NCBI GenBank assembly: GCA_002478885.1
Contig: DLKC01000010.1
Coordinates: 62,001-126,000, forward strand
Length of the DNA: 64,000 nucleotides
Origin: Chitinophagaceae bacterium UBA7600
GTDB taxonomy: Bacteria > Bacteroidota > Bacteroidia > Chitinophagales > Chitinophagaceae
Reading direction: 5' to 3'
In this document: one piece after another, positions 35,059 to 43,381 of the stretch
How the letters are laid out: each line of letters begins with the position of its first letter
How positions within the stretch are numbered: the first letter of the stretch is position 1
Notes under the pieces: generated by a model
Told to the model about the DNA's origin: nothing
What the model saw: the letters and a program-made list of their open reading frames with translations, nothing else
Databases searched by the model: none
Made by a program: the position numbers and the translations under genes

Positions 35059-35328
35059 TTATTGTTTTTTCTTTTTACCGTTTAACTGATATATCCATTT
35101 GATCAATTCGTCCAACTCAGTGGTATTGATCGAATAGGTGATGAACTGGCCCTCTTTCTGCGAGGCAACGAGGTTGGCCCGCTTAAGAATATCGAGGTGA
35201 TGCGAAATACTTGGTTTTGATATGTTGAAGGCATCAGCTATCTCTCCAGCGGTAAGATCTTTTTTCTTTAACATATCGAGTATCTTTCTCCTGGTGGGGT
35301 CGCTCAGCGCCTGTAATAGATTATTCAT
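35059..35328 (-). CDS. sdpR: SdpR-type ArsR-family repressor
   Basis: 89 aa winged-helix protein. ALSDPTRRKILDML (7-20), ITAGEIADAF-like recognition region and SKPSISHHLDILKRANLV are typical of autorepressors of the ArsR/SdpR group; no metal-binding Cys box is present. It likely represses its own operon with sdpI. A candidate operator, atttaga-N6-tctaaat (35339-35358), lies between its -7 box and start codon. Confidence 0.93.
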   Translation of the reverse strand: MNNLLQALSDPTRRKILDMLKKKDLTAGEIADAFNISKPSISHHLDILKRANLVASQKEGQFITYSINTTELDELIKWIYQLNGKKKKQ

Positions 35329-35338
35329 TCAATTAGAT

Positions 35339-35367
35339 ATTTAGACAATCATCTAAATACAAAGCTA
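35339..35367 (-). promoter_or_regulatory. sdpRI promoter and candidate SdpR operator
   Basis: Inverted repeat atttaga (35339-35345) / tctaaat (35352-35358), spacer 6 nt, centred about 20 bp upstream of the sdpR ATG. The -7 box TAGCTTTG (minus strand, 35360-35367) abuts it. An inverted repeat covering the transcription start fits autorepression. Confidence 0.6.
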
Positions 35368-35534
35368 ATGGAATAGGCGATACGCCCCGATGTTTTCCAT
35401 TAATTTTTCTACGAGTGGTTCTGCAGCCAGTTTTTTTGACGCCACTTAATGATGAGCGATGCGGAAGAACTTTCACGCTAAACGGAATAACCTATTTTTA
35501 CGGCCATTTTAAAACGAGCATCAATAAGATATAC

Positions 35535-35984
35535 ATGAGCATTACAATACGAAACGCACAACGTACAGATTGCAGTCGTTTGCTTGAGTTAATCACCGAA
35601 TTGGCGGTTTACGAAAAAATGCCCAATGAGGTAACCGTAAGTCTTTCACATTTTGAAGAAAGTGGATTTGGTGAAAAGCCTGTGTGGTGGGCGCTTGTGG
35701 CCGAAGAGAATGATGTTGTTCTTGGTTTCGCTTTGTATTATGTACGTTACTCCACCTGGAAGGGCCAGCGCATGTATCTCGAAGATCTTATTGTAACAGA
35801 AGAGGCCCGTGGTAAAGGTATTGGCAAGTTGTTGTTCGACCGGCTTATCGGCGAAGCCAAGGCGAAAAAATTCAGCGGCATGATGTGGCAGGTGCTCGAC
35901 TGGAATGAGCCCGCTATCAATTTTTATAAGAAATATCAAACCTCGTTTGACAACGGATGGATCAACTGCTCCATCGACTTCTGA
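35535..35984 (+). CDS. GNAT family N-acetyltransferase
   Basis: 149 aa from ATG 35535; the longer frame adds 40 unlikely residues. MYLEDLIVTEEARGKGIGKLLFDRL is the acetyl-CoA-binding motif A (R/Q-x-x-G-x-G/A), and MMWQVLDWNEPAINFYKKY the C-terminal motif B typical of the diamine/spermidine acetyltransferase-like subgroup. Acceptor not known; thialysine and polyamines are candidates for this subgroup. Solo gene converging on the amylase. Confidence 0.9.
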   Translation: MSITIRNAQRTDCSRLLELITELAVYEKMPNEVTVSLSHFEESGFGEKPVWWALVAEENDVVLGFALYYVRYSTWKGQRMYLEDLIVTEEARGKGIGKLLFDRLIGEAKAKKFSGMMWQVLDWNEPAINFYKKYQTSFDNGWINCSIDF

Positions 35985-36029
35985 CAAATTTATTTTAAAG
36001 CTTTTGGGCCGGTCTACAACGCAATGATC

Positions 36030-36165
36030 ATCGCTTGTTGCGTCGCACACTTCAACGTCAGAAACGGAAGTCACAGGCCCTGAATAATATCCTCATTTGT
36101 TTGCAGCCCGCATTTTGATGATTGATGAAGAAAATGTACAAGAGTGCGACGCAACAGGTGATGCT
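36030..36165. repeat. Dispersed repeat, inverted pair E
   Basis: Left unit ttgcgtcgcacacttcaac (36038-36056), preceded by catcgcttg; right unit gtacaagagtgcgacgcaa (36136-36154), followed by caggtgatg. The outer extensions differ at two positions, both pairable as G-U in RNA. The gap is 79 bp, in the convergent GNAT/amylase gap. Confidence 0.9.
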
Positions 36166-36207
36166 ATAAAAAGCAAAAGCCAGGCACATAAAATTTTCCC
36201 ATAATAA

Positions 36208-36238
36208 AAAAGCCACTGCAAACAAGACAGTGGCTTTT
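36208..36238 (-). terminator. Terminator after the amylase gene
   Basis: Stem aaaagccactg (36208-36218) / cagtggctttt (36228-36238), 9-nt loop; on the minus strand it is followed by TT and an AT-rich stretch. It begins 21 bp after the amylase stop. Confidence 0.85.
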
Positions 36239-36258
36239 AGTTTTTCATTTATTCATTT

Positions 36259-39200
36259 CTATTGCACCAACAGCTTTTCGGTGCTGTTGCTTTTATCCGA
36301 ACTAAGTTGAAGAATGTAGGTTCCTTTCGGCATTTTTTGCAATGGCAGGCTAACCGTTTGACCTGCCGATGCGTTGTTGTAACTATTCCTATAAACGATT
36401 CTGCCTGCAAAATCCGTGATTGTTATTTGCAGATTCGTTACGTTTTTACTGATGTGTATTGCTGTCGATGACGAAACAGGATTCGGGTAAACCTGCCAGT
36501 ATTTGCCGGCATCAACAACGACTTTTATTACGTTGGAAATATGTACCTGCCCGTCTTTGTCTAGCTGGCGCAGGCGATAATAGTTGTCGCCGTTGAATGG
36601 CTGGGCATCCGTAAACTGGTATTTTTTTACTGGTGCTGTTATCGTTGATGCTGGCACCGTTCCGATGGTTTCAAACGCGCTGCCGTTTGCGCTACGCTGC
36701 ACTTCAAACGCCTGGTTATTTACTTCGTTAGATGTGCTCCAGTTGAGCAATACTGTGTTCTTTCCGGTTTTCTCACCTGTAAAACTCAACAGATTTACAG
36801 GCAGCACAACCTGCTTGTTGGTGTACACATAGTATTCACCCGGTTGCAGTGTTACGGTATAAGCAGCATTAGAAAGATTAATGAACGTGCCGGTAAGATA
36901 ACTGTACCAGGTGCCGGTTGCAGGGAATGTAACAGTGATTGGCTTTGCTACTACATCGTAGTTGCCCATTACCACAACTTTTAAAGCATTGTCCTGGACA
37001 ATCATCCATTTGGCGGTTGTTGAAAGGCTATAGGTAACGGCACCACTTGTAAATGTTGAGAGATAAGCTGGTTCTTTTTTAAGCGCAAACAGTTTTGTAT
37101 AAACATCGTACAAGGCTTTTCTGTCGGGCACCTGGTAATAGTCCCATTTGATCGGTTTGGGATCTAATTTGGTATTACAGTCTCCGCCTTCGCCGTTTGA
37201 TGACAAATAGCACCTGGAGTAATCGTAACCAAGTTCACCGAATTCCCACAGCATTTTTGGTCCGGGTATCATTGACAAGAAGGCGGCAGACATACCATCG
37301 CGGCTTAGACCAGTGGAGAGCGTTTTTACGTTATACGACCCTGAACTGTTTCCATACTGCCCGTTTTTATATTGAACCCTCTCTTCATCGTGACTTTCCA
37401 TATAGTCAACAAGGTTGGCCTGTGCCCATCCTCTGCCTCCCGAAGAATATATTCCGTAGTTCCAATCAGCACCGTCGTTATAGCCCATAGTGCCCTGCAT
37501 GAAATTGTAATTCAAATTTGCCCAAACCATCATCCCGTTATCGTCTGATAATTCTTTTTCTTCGGCATTTGCACAGAAGTGTTCGAGTATGATATATGCA
37601 TTTGCTTTTGCTGCTCTTATTGTTGCTGCATATCCTTTGATTATCGCGATACGGCTTGCGTCGTAAGCGCTGAATGATGCATCATCGGTAGAGTGTTTTT
37701 GGGTCAGGCCTTTTGAAAAGTCAAACCGGTAACCGTCGATCTTATAGTTTGTAATCCAATGTGTGAGTACGCGGTTAAAAAAGTCTTTTGTGGCAGTGCT
37801 TTCGTGGTTAAAATCGTTGCCAAAACCGAAGGCGGTTGGCGCCACTGCATTATACCATGGATTATTGGCTGCAGGCCTGTTGTTGGCTGCATCCCAATAT
37901 AATTGTGCAAGCGGGGATTGACCATAGGTATGATTAAGTACGATATCCATAATAACCGCTATGCCATTTTTATGGCACTCATCAATAAACTGTCGAAGCG
38001 CTGTTTCTGTGCCGTAATATTTATCCGGGGCAAAATAGAAACTGGGATTGTAGCCCCAACTGCTGTTCCCTTCAAACTCGTTAAAAGGCATTACCTCAAT
38101 CGCATTAACACCAAGGCGTTTCAAGTAACTCAAAGTGTCTTTTACTGTTTGCCAGCTATGCGTTGATACGAAGTCCCTTACCAGCAATTCATAAACGATA
38201 AGGTTGCGTTTATCAGTGCCAACAAAATTTGACACCTGCCAGTTGTAAGCGGGTTTTGCTGTTTGTAATACGCTTACAATGCCCGTGGTTTTGCCAGTAG
38301 GGTAAGCTTTCAGGTTTGGATATACATCAGCGGAAATATAGGGGTCGTTGTCCGGATCAAGTATTTTCTCCGCATTATAGTCAGCCACTTTCAAAGAGCC
38401 GTCAACCAGGTATTGATAAGCATATTCTGTTCCTTTGGCAAGCCCTTTAAGTCTTATCCAGTAACGCAAGCCATCTGGTGTGCGGCTCATGATGTAAGAG
38501 CCAGTCTGTGTCCAGTTATTAAAGTCGCCCAATACGAAAATGTTGTTCTTGGAAGGTGCATACAGAACCAACACGGCAGATGTATCGCCGGCTTCATAGT
38601 TTATCCCGTCTTTAACGCCGGGCGGGAGGTCTGCAATAGGCGTAGATGCAACTACAAACTTTATGGTATCGCGACTTATTGTGCTTCCAACAGTTGACTC
38701 AGCTATAATTTGCTGGTCACCCGAAACCGCTATAGTTGAGTTGGCGGTAGCTGTTGTGGTGGCTGATGTTGTTAATAAGCCGCCATTAAAATAGATCTTT
38801 AATGATCCGGCCTGGCTAGATTTCGCCGTTATGCTTAACGCATCTCCCAGGTTTTTAGTGAGTGGCTCCGGAATTGGTGTGAAGGTTGGTTGTTTGTAAG
38901 GAACGTCTATCCTTGCATAAACGCCATTGTCATAAACAGGCACATACATGTCGCCATTATCTTTGTTCGCCTGTTTTTTGCTGCCGTCGCCATTTCTGAA
39001 AAGGATAGCTATCTTCTGAATTTTCTCGCTGGCGTCGGTCATTTTGAAGAACGGCCTTAAACCACCGGTAATGGTAAACTTCCACTTGTTGGCACTAACC
39101 CAAACACACTTAATGCTGTCCCCGGTTTTGCCCCAGGTGCCATTGACATGTGCCCAGCCGCCATTGCTCTTATTGGTAATCACACCAATGTGCACATACA

Positions 39201-39369
39201 CATCGTTTATGTTGCCGTAATTAAAAAGGCCCTGGTTCCCATAATACGCATCTGTAGTAATGGTAACAGGTGTAGAAGATTCCTGTATAAAATCTGGCGT
39301 CCACGTCAGTAACTGACTGTTCGCGAAAATAGCGACCAGCAGAAACGGAATCATTAGCAATTTTTTCAT
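36259..39369 (-). CDS. Secreted GH13 alpha-amylase family enzyme with T9SS sorting domain
   Basis: 1036 aa from ATG 39369 (MKKLLMIPFLLVAIFANSQ, a signal peptide); the longer frame would precede it with 18 residues running over the promoter region. N-terminal beta domains (about 20-250) include starch-binding/E-set-like parts, then the GH13 barrel: AVIMDIVLNHTYG (region I), YRFDFSKG (catalytic Asp), AYIILEHF (acid Glu), ESHDEER (region IV). A C-terminal VYPNPVSSSTAIHI..GTYILQLSSD is the type A sorting domain. It should degrade starch or glycogen outside the cell. Confidence 0.93.
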   Translation of the reverse strand: MKKLLMIPFLLVAIFANSQLLTWTPDFIQESSTPVTITTDAYYGNQGLFNYGNINDVYVHIGVITNKSNGGWAHVNGTWGKTGDSIKCVWVSANKWKFTITGGLRPFFKMTDASEKIQKIAILFRNGDGSKKQANKDNGDMYVPVYDNGVYARIDVPYKQPTFTPIPEPLTKNLGDALSITAKSSQAGSLKIYFNGGLLTTSATTTATANSTIAVSGDQQIIAESTVGSTISRDTIKFVVASTPIADLPPGVKDGINYEAGDTSAVLVLYAPSKNNIFVLGDFNNWTQTGSYIMSRTPDGLRYWIRLKGLAKGTEYAYQYLVDGSLKVADYNAEKILDPDNDPYISADVYPNLKAYPTGKTTGIVSVLQTAKPAYNWQVSNFVGTDKRNLIVYELLVRDFVSTHSWQTVKDTLSYLKRLGVNAIEVMPFNEFEGNSSWGYNPSFYFAPDKYYGTETALRQFIDECHKNGIAVIMDIVLNHTYGQSPLAQLYWDAANNRPAANNPWYNAVAPTAFGFGNDFNHESTATKDFFNRVLTHWITNYKIDGYRFDFSKGLTQKHSTDDASFSAYDASRIAIIKGYAATIRAAKANAYIILEHFCANAEEKELSDDNGMMVWANLNYNFMQGTMGYNDGADWNYGIYSSGGRGWAQANLVDYMESHDEERVQYKNGQYGNSSGSYNVKTLSTGLSRDGMSAAFLSMIPGPKMLWEFGELGYDYSRCYLSSNGEGGDCNTKLDPKPIKWDYYQVPDRKALYDVYTKLFALKKEPAYLSTFTSGAVTYSLSTTAKWMIVQDNALKVVVMGNYDVVAKPITVTFPATGTWYSYLTGTFINLSNAAYTVTLQPGEYYVYTNKQVVLPVNLLSFTGEKTGKNTVLLNWSTSNEVNNQAFEVQRSANGSAFETIGTVPASTITAPVKKYQFTDAQPFNGDNYYRLRQLDKDGQVHISNVIKVVVDAGKYWQVYPNPVSSSTAIHISKNVTNLQITITDFAGRIVYRNSYNNASAGQTVSLPLQKMPKGTYILQLSSDKSNSTEKLLVQ

Positions 39370-39420
39370 TGTGCGGAGTTTAATTAAATGAAGTGCAATC
39401 TTCTTGGGGGAAAGACTTTG

Positions 39421-39452
39421 CAAAAATGTGTAAAATTTACACAGTGCCCAAA
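39421..39452 (-). promoter_or_regulatory. Amylase promoter with palindromic operator
   Basis: Minus strand: -33 TTTG (39449-39452), 20 bp spacer, -7-like CATTTTTG (39421-39428, one mismatch). The perfect palindrome gtgtaaaatttacac (39428-39442) fills the spacer, the classic place for a repressor to block RNA polymerase. It is 59 nt upstream of the ATG. Confidence 0.6.
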
Positions 39453-39491
39453 GATTTTTGATTAAAAGAATGCCGGAGTGTAAGATTTAAT

Positions 39492-40064
39492 TTATACGTT
39501 CAACCTTTTGGTTAGTTGTTCATTTATCTGCATAAACAAATGTTCCGGTTTAAAAACGCGCCAGTTTTCTATGTCCATTAATTCTACCAGGTAGTGCAGT
39601 TTTCTTTTTCTAAAATCCTGCTGTGTGGCTTCGGGCATATTAAGTGCAACAATCCAGCCATTTTCATCGGTTACCTCTTCGAACCATTCTTCGTAGTAAT
39701 CCCGGTCGCCGCTGTGAAAATTCAAAACATTCCCTGCTATCAAAATATACTTGGTAATGCCTTGTGCAAACAGTTGATCTATCACGTCGCGCTTTAACGT
39801 CATTATATCATTCTCAATCGCATCATTCCATTCACCGATCAGCTCAATAATTACAAAATGCTGCTCATAGTCGGCATAAAGTATTTTGAGGTAAAGTGTG
39901 CGACTGCCAAACTCGTCCCACTGGGGATGTATGTAATAATTGTAGATAACATTCTGCAGTTCATGATAATTATAATCACGTCCGTAGAAAGGCGAGCGAC
40001 GGTCATTTTCCGCGCTGTATAGGTGTCGCCAGTTATAAAAAGGTTCTATCTCGTACATATTCAC
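39492..40064 (-). CDS. Conserved-looking cytosolic protein of unknown function
   Basis: 190 aa, acidic and aromatic-rich, no signal or membrane segment. The start MNMYEIEPFYNWRHLYSAENDRRSPFYGRDYNY and the WEEWFEEVTDENGWIVALNMPEA-like middle part look like a conserved Bacteroidota family, which I cannot name. ATG 40058 is an equally possible start. It lies 428 bp upstream of the amylase ATG region's far side, with its stop 69 bp beyond the amylase start, so it could share regulation but is probably independent. Dispersed-repeat pair F follows its start region. Confidence 0.72.
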   Translation of the reverse strand: MNMYEIEPFYNWRHLYSAENDRRSPFYGRDYNYHELQNVIYNYYIHPQWDEFGSRTLYLKILYADYEQHFVIIELIGEWNDAIENDIMTLKRDVIDQLFAQGITKYILIAGNVLNFHSGDRDYYEEWFEEVTDENGWIVALNMPEATQQDFRKRKLHYLVELMDIENWRVFKPEHLFMQINEQLTKRLNV

Positions 40065-40145
40065 TCAATCACTGTAAAGTTATGGCAAATGATACCGATG
40101 AGCAGCTTTTTTGAGCCCGGCTTTTTTTACATTAACAAGCTGTTG

Positions 40146-40256
40146 TTGCGTCGCACACTTGTACCGCAGCAAGTATTGCTGAAAAAAAGTCAAGCCATGG
40201 ATAATAATGGCTGCAAGTGCCGGATAAAGCTACAGGCGTTGAAGTGTGCGACGCAA
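40146..40256. repeat. Dispersed repeat, inverted pair F
   Basis: Left unit ttgcgtcgcacacttgtac (40146-40164), right unit gttgaagtgtgcgacgcaa (40238-40256); gap 73 bp. The outer gccggg end is at 40279-40284 and its complement cccggc at 40118-40123, giving a complete element of about 165 bp. Confidence 0.92.
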
Positions 40257-40298
40257 CGATGTTCGATGAAAGATTTGCTGCCGGGTTCGAAAAGTGTA

Positions 40299-43076
40299 TT
40301 AATTCTTCCTGTTGTTCTTCCTGAAAAATGCTCTAGCCATTATCGCGATCATTATACAAACCGCAACAATAGCAACCCAGGTAAATACAGAAGTACTTTG
40401 CTGTTGCATGTTGCCGATGAAAACGAGGTGGCTCCAGTATTGCGGCGAGTGAAACTGGCTCATAGCAGGGTCTTTCAACAGGTCGATTTTTGCCTGTTGC
40501 AGCGCATCGGCATAAGTGTAGCCTTTGCGCAGGTATTCATAAAATTTATTGCTGATGTAAGCGGTCGACTTGTCTTCGGCCTTCCACAGAGAAGTTACAA
40601 TGTTCTCACAACCCGCATAAGCGAATGCCCTTGAAAGGCTAAGTGCTCCTTCACTCTGCGATAATCTGCCTGTGCCGGTTTCGCAGGCACTCAGGAAAAC
40701 CAGCCTCGCATCGGGAAGCTGCAGGTTATATAGTTCGTGAGCGAATATTTTGTAAGAAGAATCGGTATTACCAGCAGGATAAAAGGCAATAAAAGATTCC
40801 GCAGGATTACTGAAATCAACCACGGCATGCGTGGCTAGATGAATGACAGAAGCGGCGGGCGCTTTCGCAATGAAATTGTTTTTGGTTGCCGCAGCATTGA
40901 GCAGTTGATCCTGTTGGGCAAAGCCTGCAATTTCTGCCGAAGATGAAATCAGCTGTTCAAAATTATTTGCCTTGCCCGAAGCGAAAGGGGCAATGGCGAG
41001 CACTTTGCCAAGATCGGCTTTAAGCTTATCAACGTGTAAAAAAGGTAGGGCATATTGATAGGTTATCGCGAAATTTTCGGTGAGATATTTTCCATCGGCT
41101 GCTTGTAGTGCTTCAAAGGGCAAATTGATCAGGTGCTGATCCGGGATGATGATCAGCGAGTGAATATCTTTTATGGCTGCTTCTGCGGGTAATACCAGCT
41201 TGTTATATAAATAAGCGGAAGTTTTTGCCAGTTCATTTTGAGGGTTGCCTCCGAAACTGCTTAAGCCCGTTGTGTAGGCAGCGATCGCCTTATAAAAAGC
41301 CGAGTCGGTTGCTTGTGAAAAATATCTGAGGTCAGAGCGTTTGATCACAAAACAGGTGAGTGTGGTATCGCTCATAAAGTAGGTAATAACAGCTGTGTTG
41401 TTACCTGGTATATTCCGTTGTAATGCTTTCAAATCAAAGCTGTCGGATGCGAACTTCTGTGCATAATAAGCGGGGAATTTTCGGTAGCTGTTCTGCAGCT
41501 CGTGCAGCTCAAGCTCTTTGCTGTTGATGTCAGAAATATAAGAGGCGATGGTTGCACTGTCGGTTGATTGCTGCATATAAAGCTTTAACCGCGAAAGGTT
41601 GATCTTTATATTTTTCTCTTTCTGTAGTAAGGAATCCGGCAGGCCTGCAAATCGCTTAATGCTGTTTTCTTTAAGGCTTATGGCCAGCGATGTTGACCTG
41701 CTTTTGCTTATCCAGGTCAACGCCTTAAGCATTAGCGAATCATTACCACTGGCTGACGCACTGTTGAGTAAGAAGCCTGTCGCCTTTTGATAGCCACTGA
41801 AAACTTTGTCTGCTATAAACAACCTGGCTTCATCATTGTCGATCGATTTTTTTATATAGTCGGCCAGCGCAAAAGCGGTATCGAATGTATTAACAGCAGC
41901 CTTTAGCGTTTCACCTTTTTTATCATTTTGGAACAAGGTGGCGAAGCCATTGGCCTTTGCCAGCAATGCTTCAAACAAACCGTAGCTGGCAAAGTCGCCG
42001 GTAAAGTTTCCGGGGTTGGCAAAAACATTTTTATCGCCAAATTTGTAGTCGGCCTGGATAATAGCCGCCTGGTAATAATTTAAAGCCTCAATCGGCTTTT
42101 GTAGCTTCATTAAAATGTCGCCACGTAATTTATTGGTTGAGCTGTAGGCCGCATTTCGGGTGCCGGCAAAATTCTGGTTGTAAATAGCTTCGGATTTGCC
42201 GAGATAAAAGCCAGCTTTTTCCAAATCATTCTTTTGAAGCCATGCCTGTGCATTTGCGTTATTAAACGAAATGGCAAAGCTGCCCTCGGGTGTTTTTATC
42301 TGGTTGAGATAATACAACGCGCTGTCGGGCATATTTTTCAACAGGTAAATGCCGGCAATATTGCTCAGCGCAGGCGTTGATGGATTACCTGCAACCAATA
42401 GTTTTTTATAAAGCGTAATAGCGGTATCCCTGTACCCCGAGAGCTTTAATGCCGAGGCAATGTTGAGCGACATCGCGAATATGCCTTCTCCAAGTTCAGG
42501 CCTTGTTTGCTTTGTTATTTCGAGGGCTTTATTAAAGTAGATACTGCTTTGTTTATAATCACCGGATTCACTGTAAAGCGCACCGAGCGAATTGTACAGA
42601 TCGCCTGCAAGCCCGGCCTTCGGGTAGCGGTTGATGATGTTTTCAGCCTTTGAAAAATAAAGGATCGACGAGTCAAACAAACCATTGCTGTAGTGCTCAT
42701 TTCCTGTCGCTAGCAGTAGCCGGAACAAAATAGAATCGGGCAGGTGAAATTGTTGCTGGTATGCTAATGCCGTATAAAAATGAGCGAGTATTTCATCATG
42801 GCCGAAACCAAGACCTTGTTGCAATATGCCGGCTCTTTCATGACAGTCGTAAAGCAGCAGGGCGTTTGCAGCCGAGGGTAGCACATTTTGTATAATCTCG
42901 CTATAATAGCCGAGTGCAACTGAATCATTAGCTCCATTGGAAGCACCGCTGAAAATATCTTCCGCCTTTTTAAAAAGCGTTTTATACTGGTCTTCATTTT
43001 TATCTGCCTGGCTATCGGGCAAAACAAAAATCAGGAGGCATAACGCGGTAAAGAATATTTGCAGTTTATTTTTCAT
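40299..43076 (-). CDS. CHAT-domain protein with TPR repeats, exported
   Basis: 925 aa from ATG 43076 (a TTG two codons earlier is less likely). It has an N-terminal signal peptide (MKNKLQIFFTALCLLIFVLPDSQA), then about 400 residues of TPR-like helix pairs (GDLYNSLGALYSESGDYKQSSIYFNKALEI), and a C-terminal CHAT caspase-like domain with His750 in HLATHAVV and Cys798 in FLSACETGTG. A C-terminal membrane helix and a basic tail (RKNNRKN) follow. The domain order puts the protease in the periplasm, unlike typical cytosolic CHAT effectors. Target unknown. Solo gene. Confidence 0.9.
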   Translation of the reverse strand: MKNKLQIFFTALCLLIFVLPDSQADKNEDQYKTLFKKAEDIFSGASNGANDSVALGYYSEIIQNVLPSAANALLLYDCHERAGILQQGLGFGHDEILAHFYTALAYQQQFHLPDSILFRLLLATGNEHYSNGLFDSSILYFSKAENIINRYPKAGLAGDLYNSLGALYSESGDYKQSSIYFNKALEITKQTRPELGEGIFAMSLNIASALKLSGYRDTAITLYKKLLVAGNPSTPALSNIAGIYLLKNMPDSALYYLNQIKTPEGSFAISFNNANAQAWLQKNDLEKAGFYLGKSEAIYNQNFAGTRNAAYSSTNKLRGDILMKLQKPIEALNYYQAAIIQADYKFGDKNVFANPGNFTGDFASYGLFEALLAKANGFATLFQNDKKGETLKAAVNTFDTAFALADYIKKSIDNDEARLFIADKVFSGYQKATGFLLNSASASGNDSLMLKALTWISKSRSTSLAISLKENSIKRFAGLPDSLLQKEKNIKINLSRLKLYMQQSTDSATIASYISDINSKELELHELQNSYRKFPAYYAQKFASDSFDLKALQRNIPGNNTAVITYFMSDTTLTCFVIKRSDLRYFSQATDSAFYKAIAAYTTGLSSFGGNPQNELAKTSAYLYNKLVLPAEAAIKDIHSLIIIPDQHLINLPFEALQAADGKYLTENFAITYQYALPFLHVDKLKADLGKVLAIAPFASGKANNFEQLISSSAEIAGFAQQDQLLNAAATKNNFIAKAPAASVIHLATHAVVDFSNPAESFIAFYPAGNTDSSYKIFAHELYNLQLPDARLVFLSACETGTGRLSQSEGALSLSRAFAYAGCENIVTSLWKAEDKSTAYISNKFYEYLRKGYTYADALQQAKIDLLKDPAMSQFHSPQYWSHLVFIGNMQQQSTSVFTWVAIVAVCIMIAIMARAFFRKNNRKN

Positions 43077-43381
43077 TGGCAATTACCCGGGTTGAAAATA
43101 AAGATAAATGCCAATATGATGACGTTGGATATTTTTATAGCCAAACGCATTTAAGTGGTTGCTGAGCAGGCTAAACTGCCGCACTGCGTTACCGAAGTAT
43201 AAGCGTGCGACGCAACCGGTGATGCCACGAAAAGTTGCAGCCGGGTACAAAAAAACGATCCGGGTCAAAGCCCGGATCGCAGTGGATTTATAAAACTTGT
43301 TTTTTGTGTTCCCGGCTTCAGCACTTTGCGGGACTGCTGTTGCGTCGCACTCTTGTACTTTATAGCAGGGAGCGCCAATAT
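43077..43381. repeat. Dispersed repeat pair G, outward-facing, with intervening terminator
   Basis: 305 bp gap between the CHAT gene and the lipoprotein. A forward unit at 43197-43215 (gtataagcgtgcgacgcaa) with its gccgggtac end at 43240-43248, and a reverse unit at 43340-43358 (ttgcgtcgcactcttgtac) with cccggc at 43312-43317. The order forward-then-reverse is opposite to the other pairs; the lipoprotein terminator lies between the units. Confidence 0.88.
43249..43279 (-). terminator. Terminator of the lipoprotein gene
   Basis: Perfect 9-bp stem cgatccggg (43256-43264) / cccggatcg (43271-43279), loop tcaaag; on the minus strand followed by TTTTTTT. It lies 100 bp past the stop codon, so the transcript would include one dispersed-repeat unit. 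Confidence 0.85.

Noticed and set aside
35372..35390. ggcgatacgcc inverted repeat upstream of sdpR
   Set aside because: Short and outside the predicted promoter core; the atttaga repeat is a better operator.
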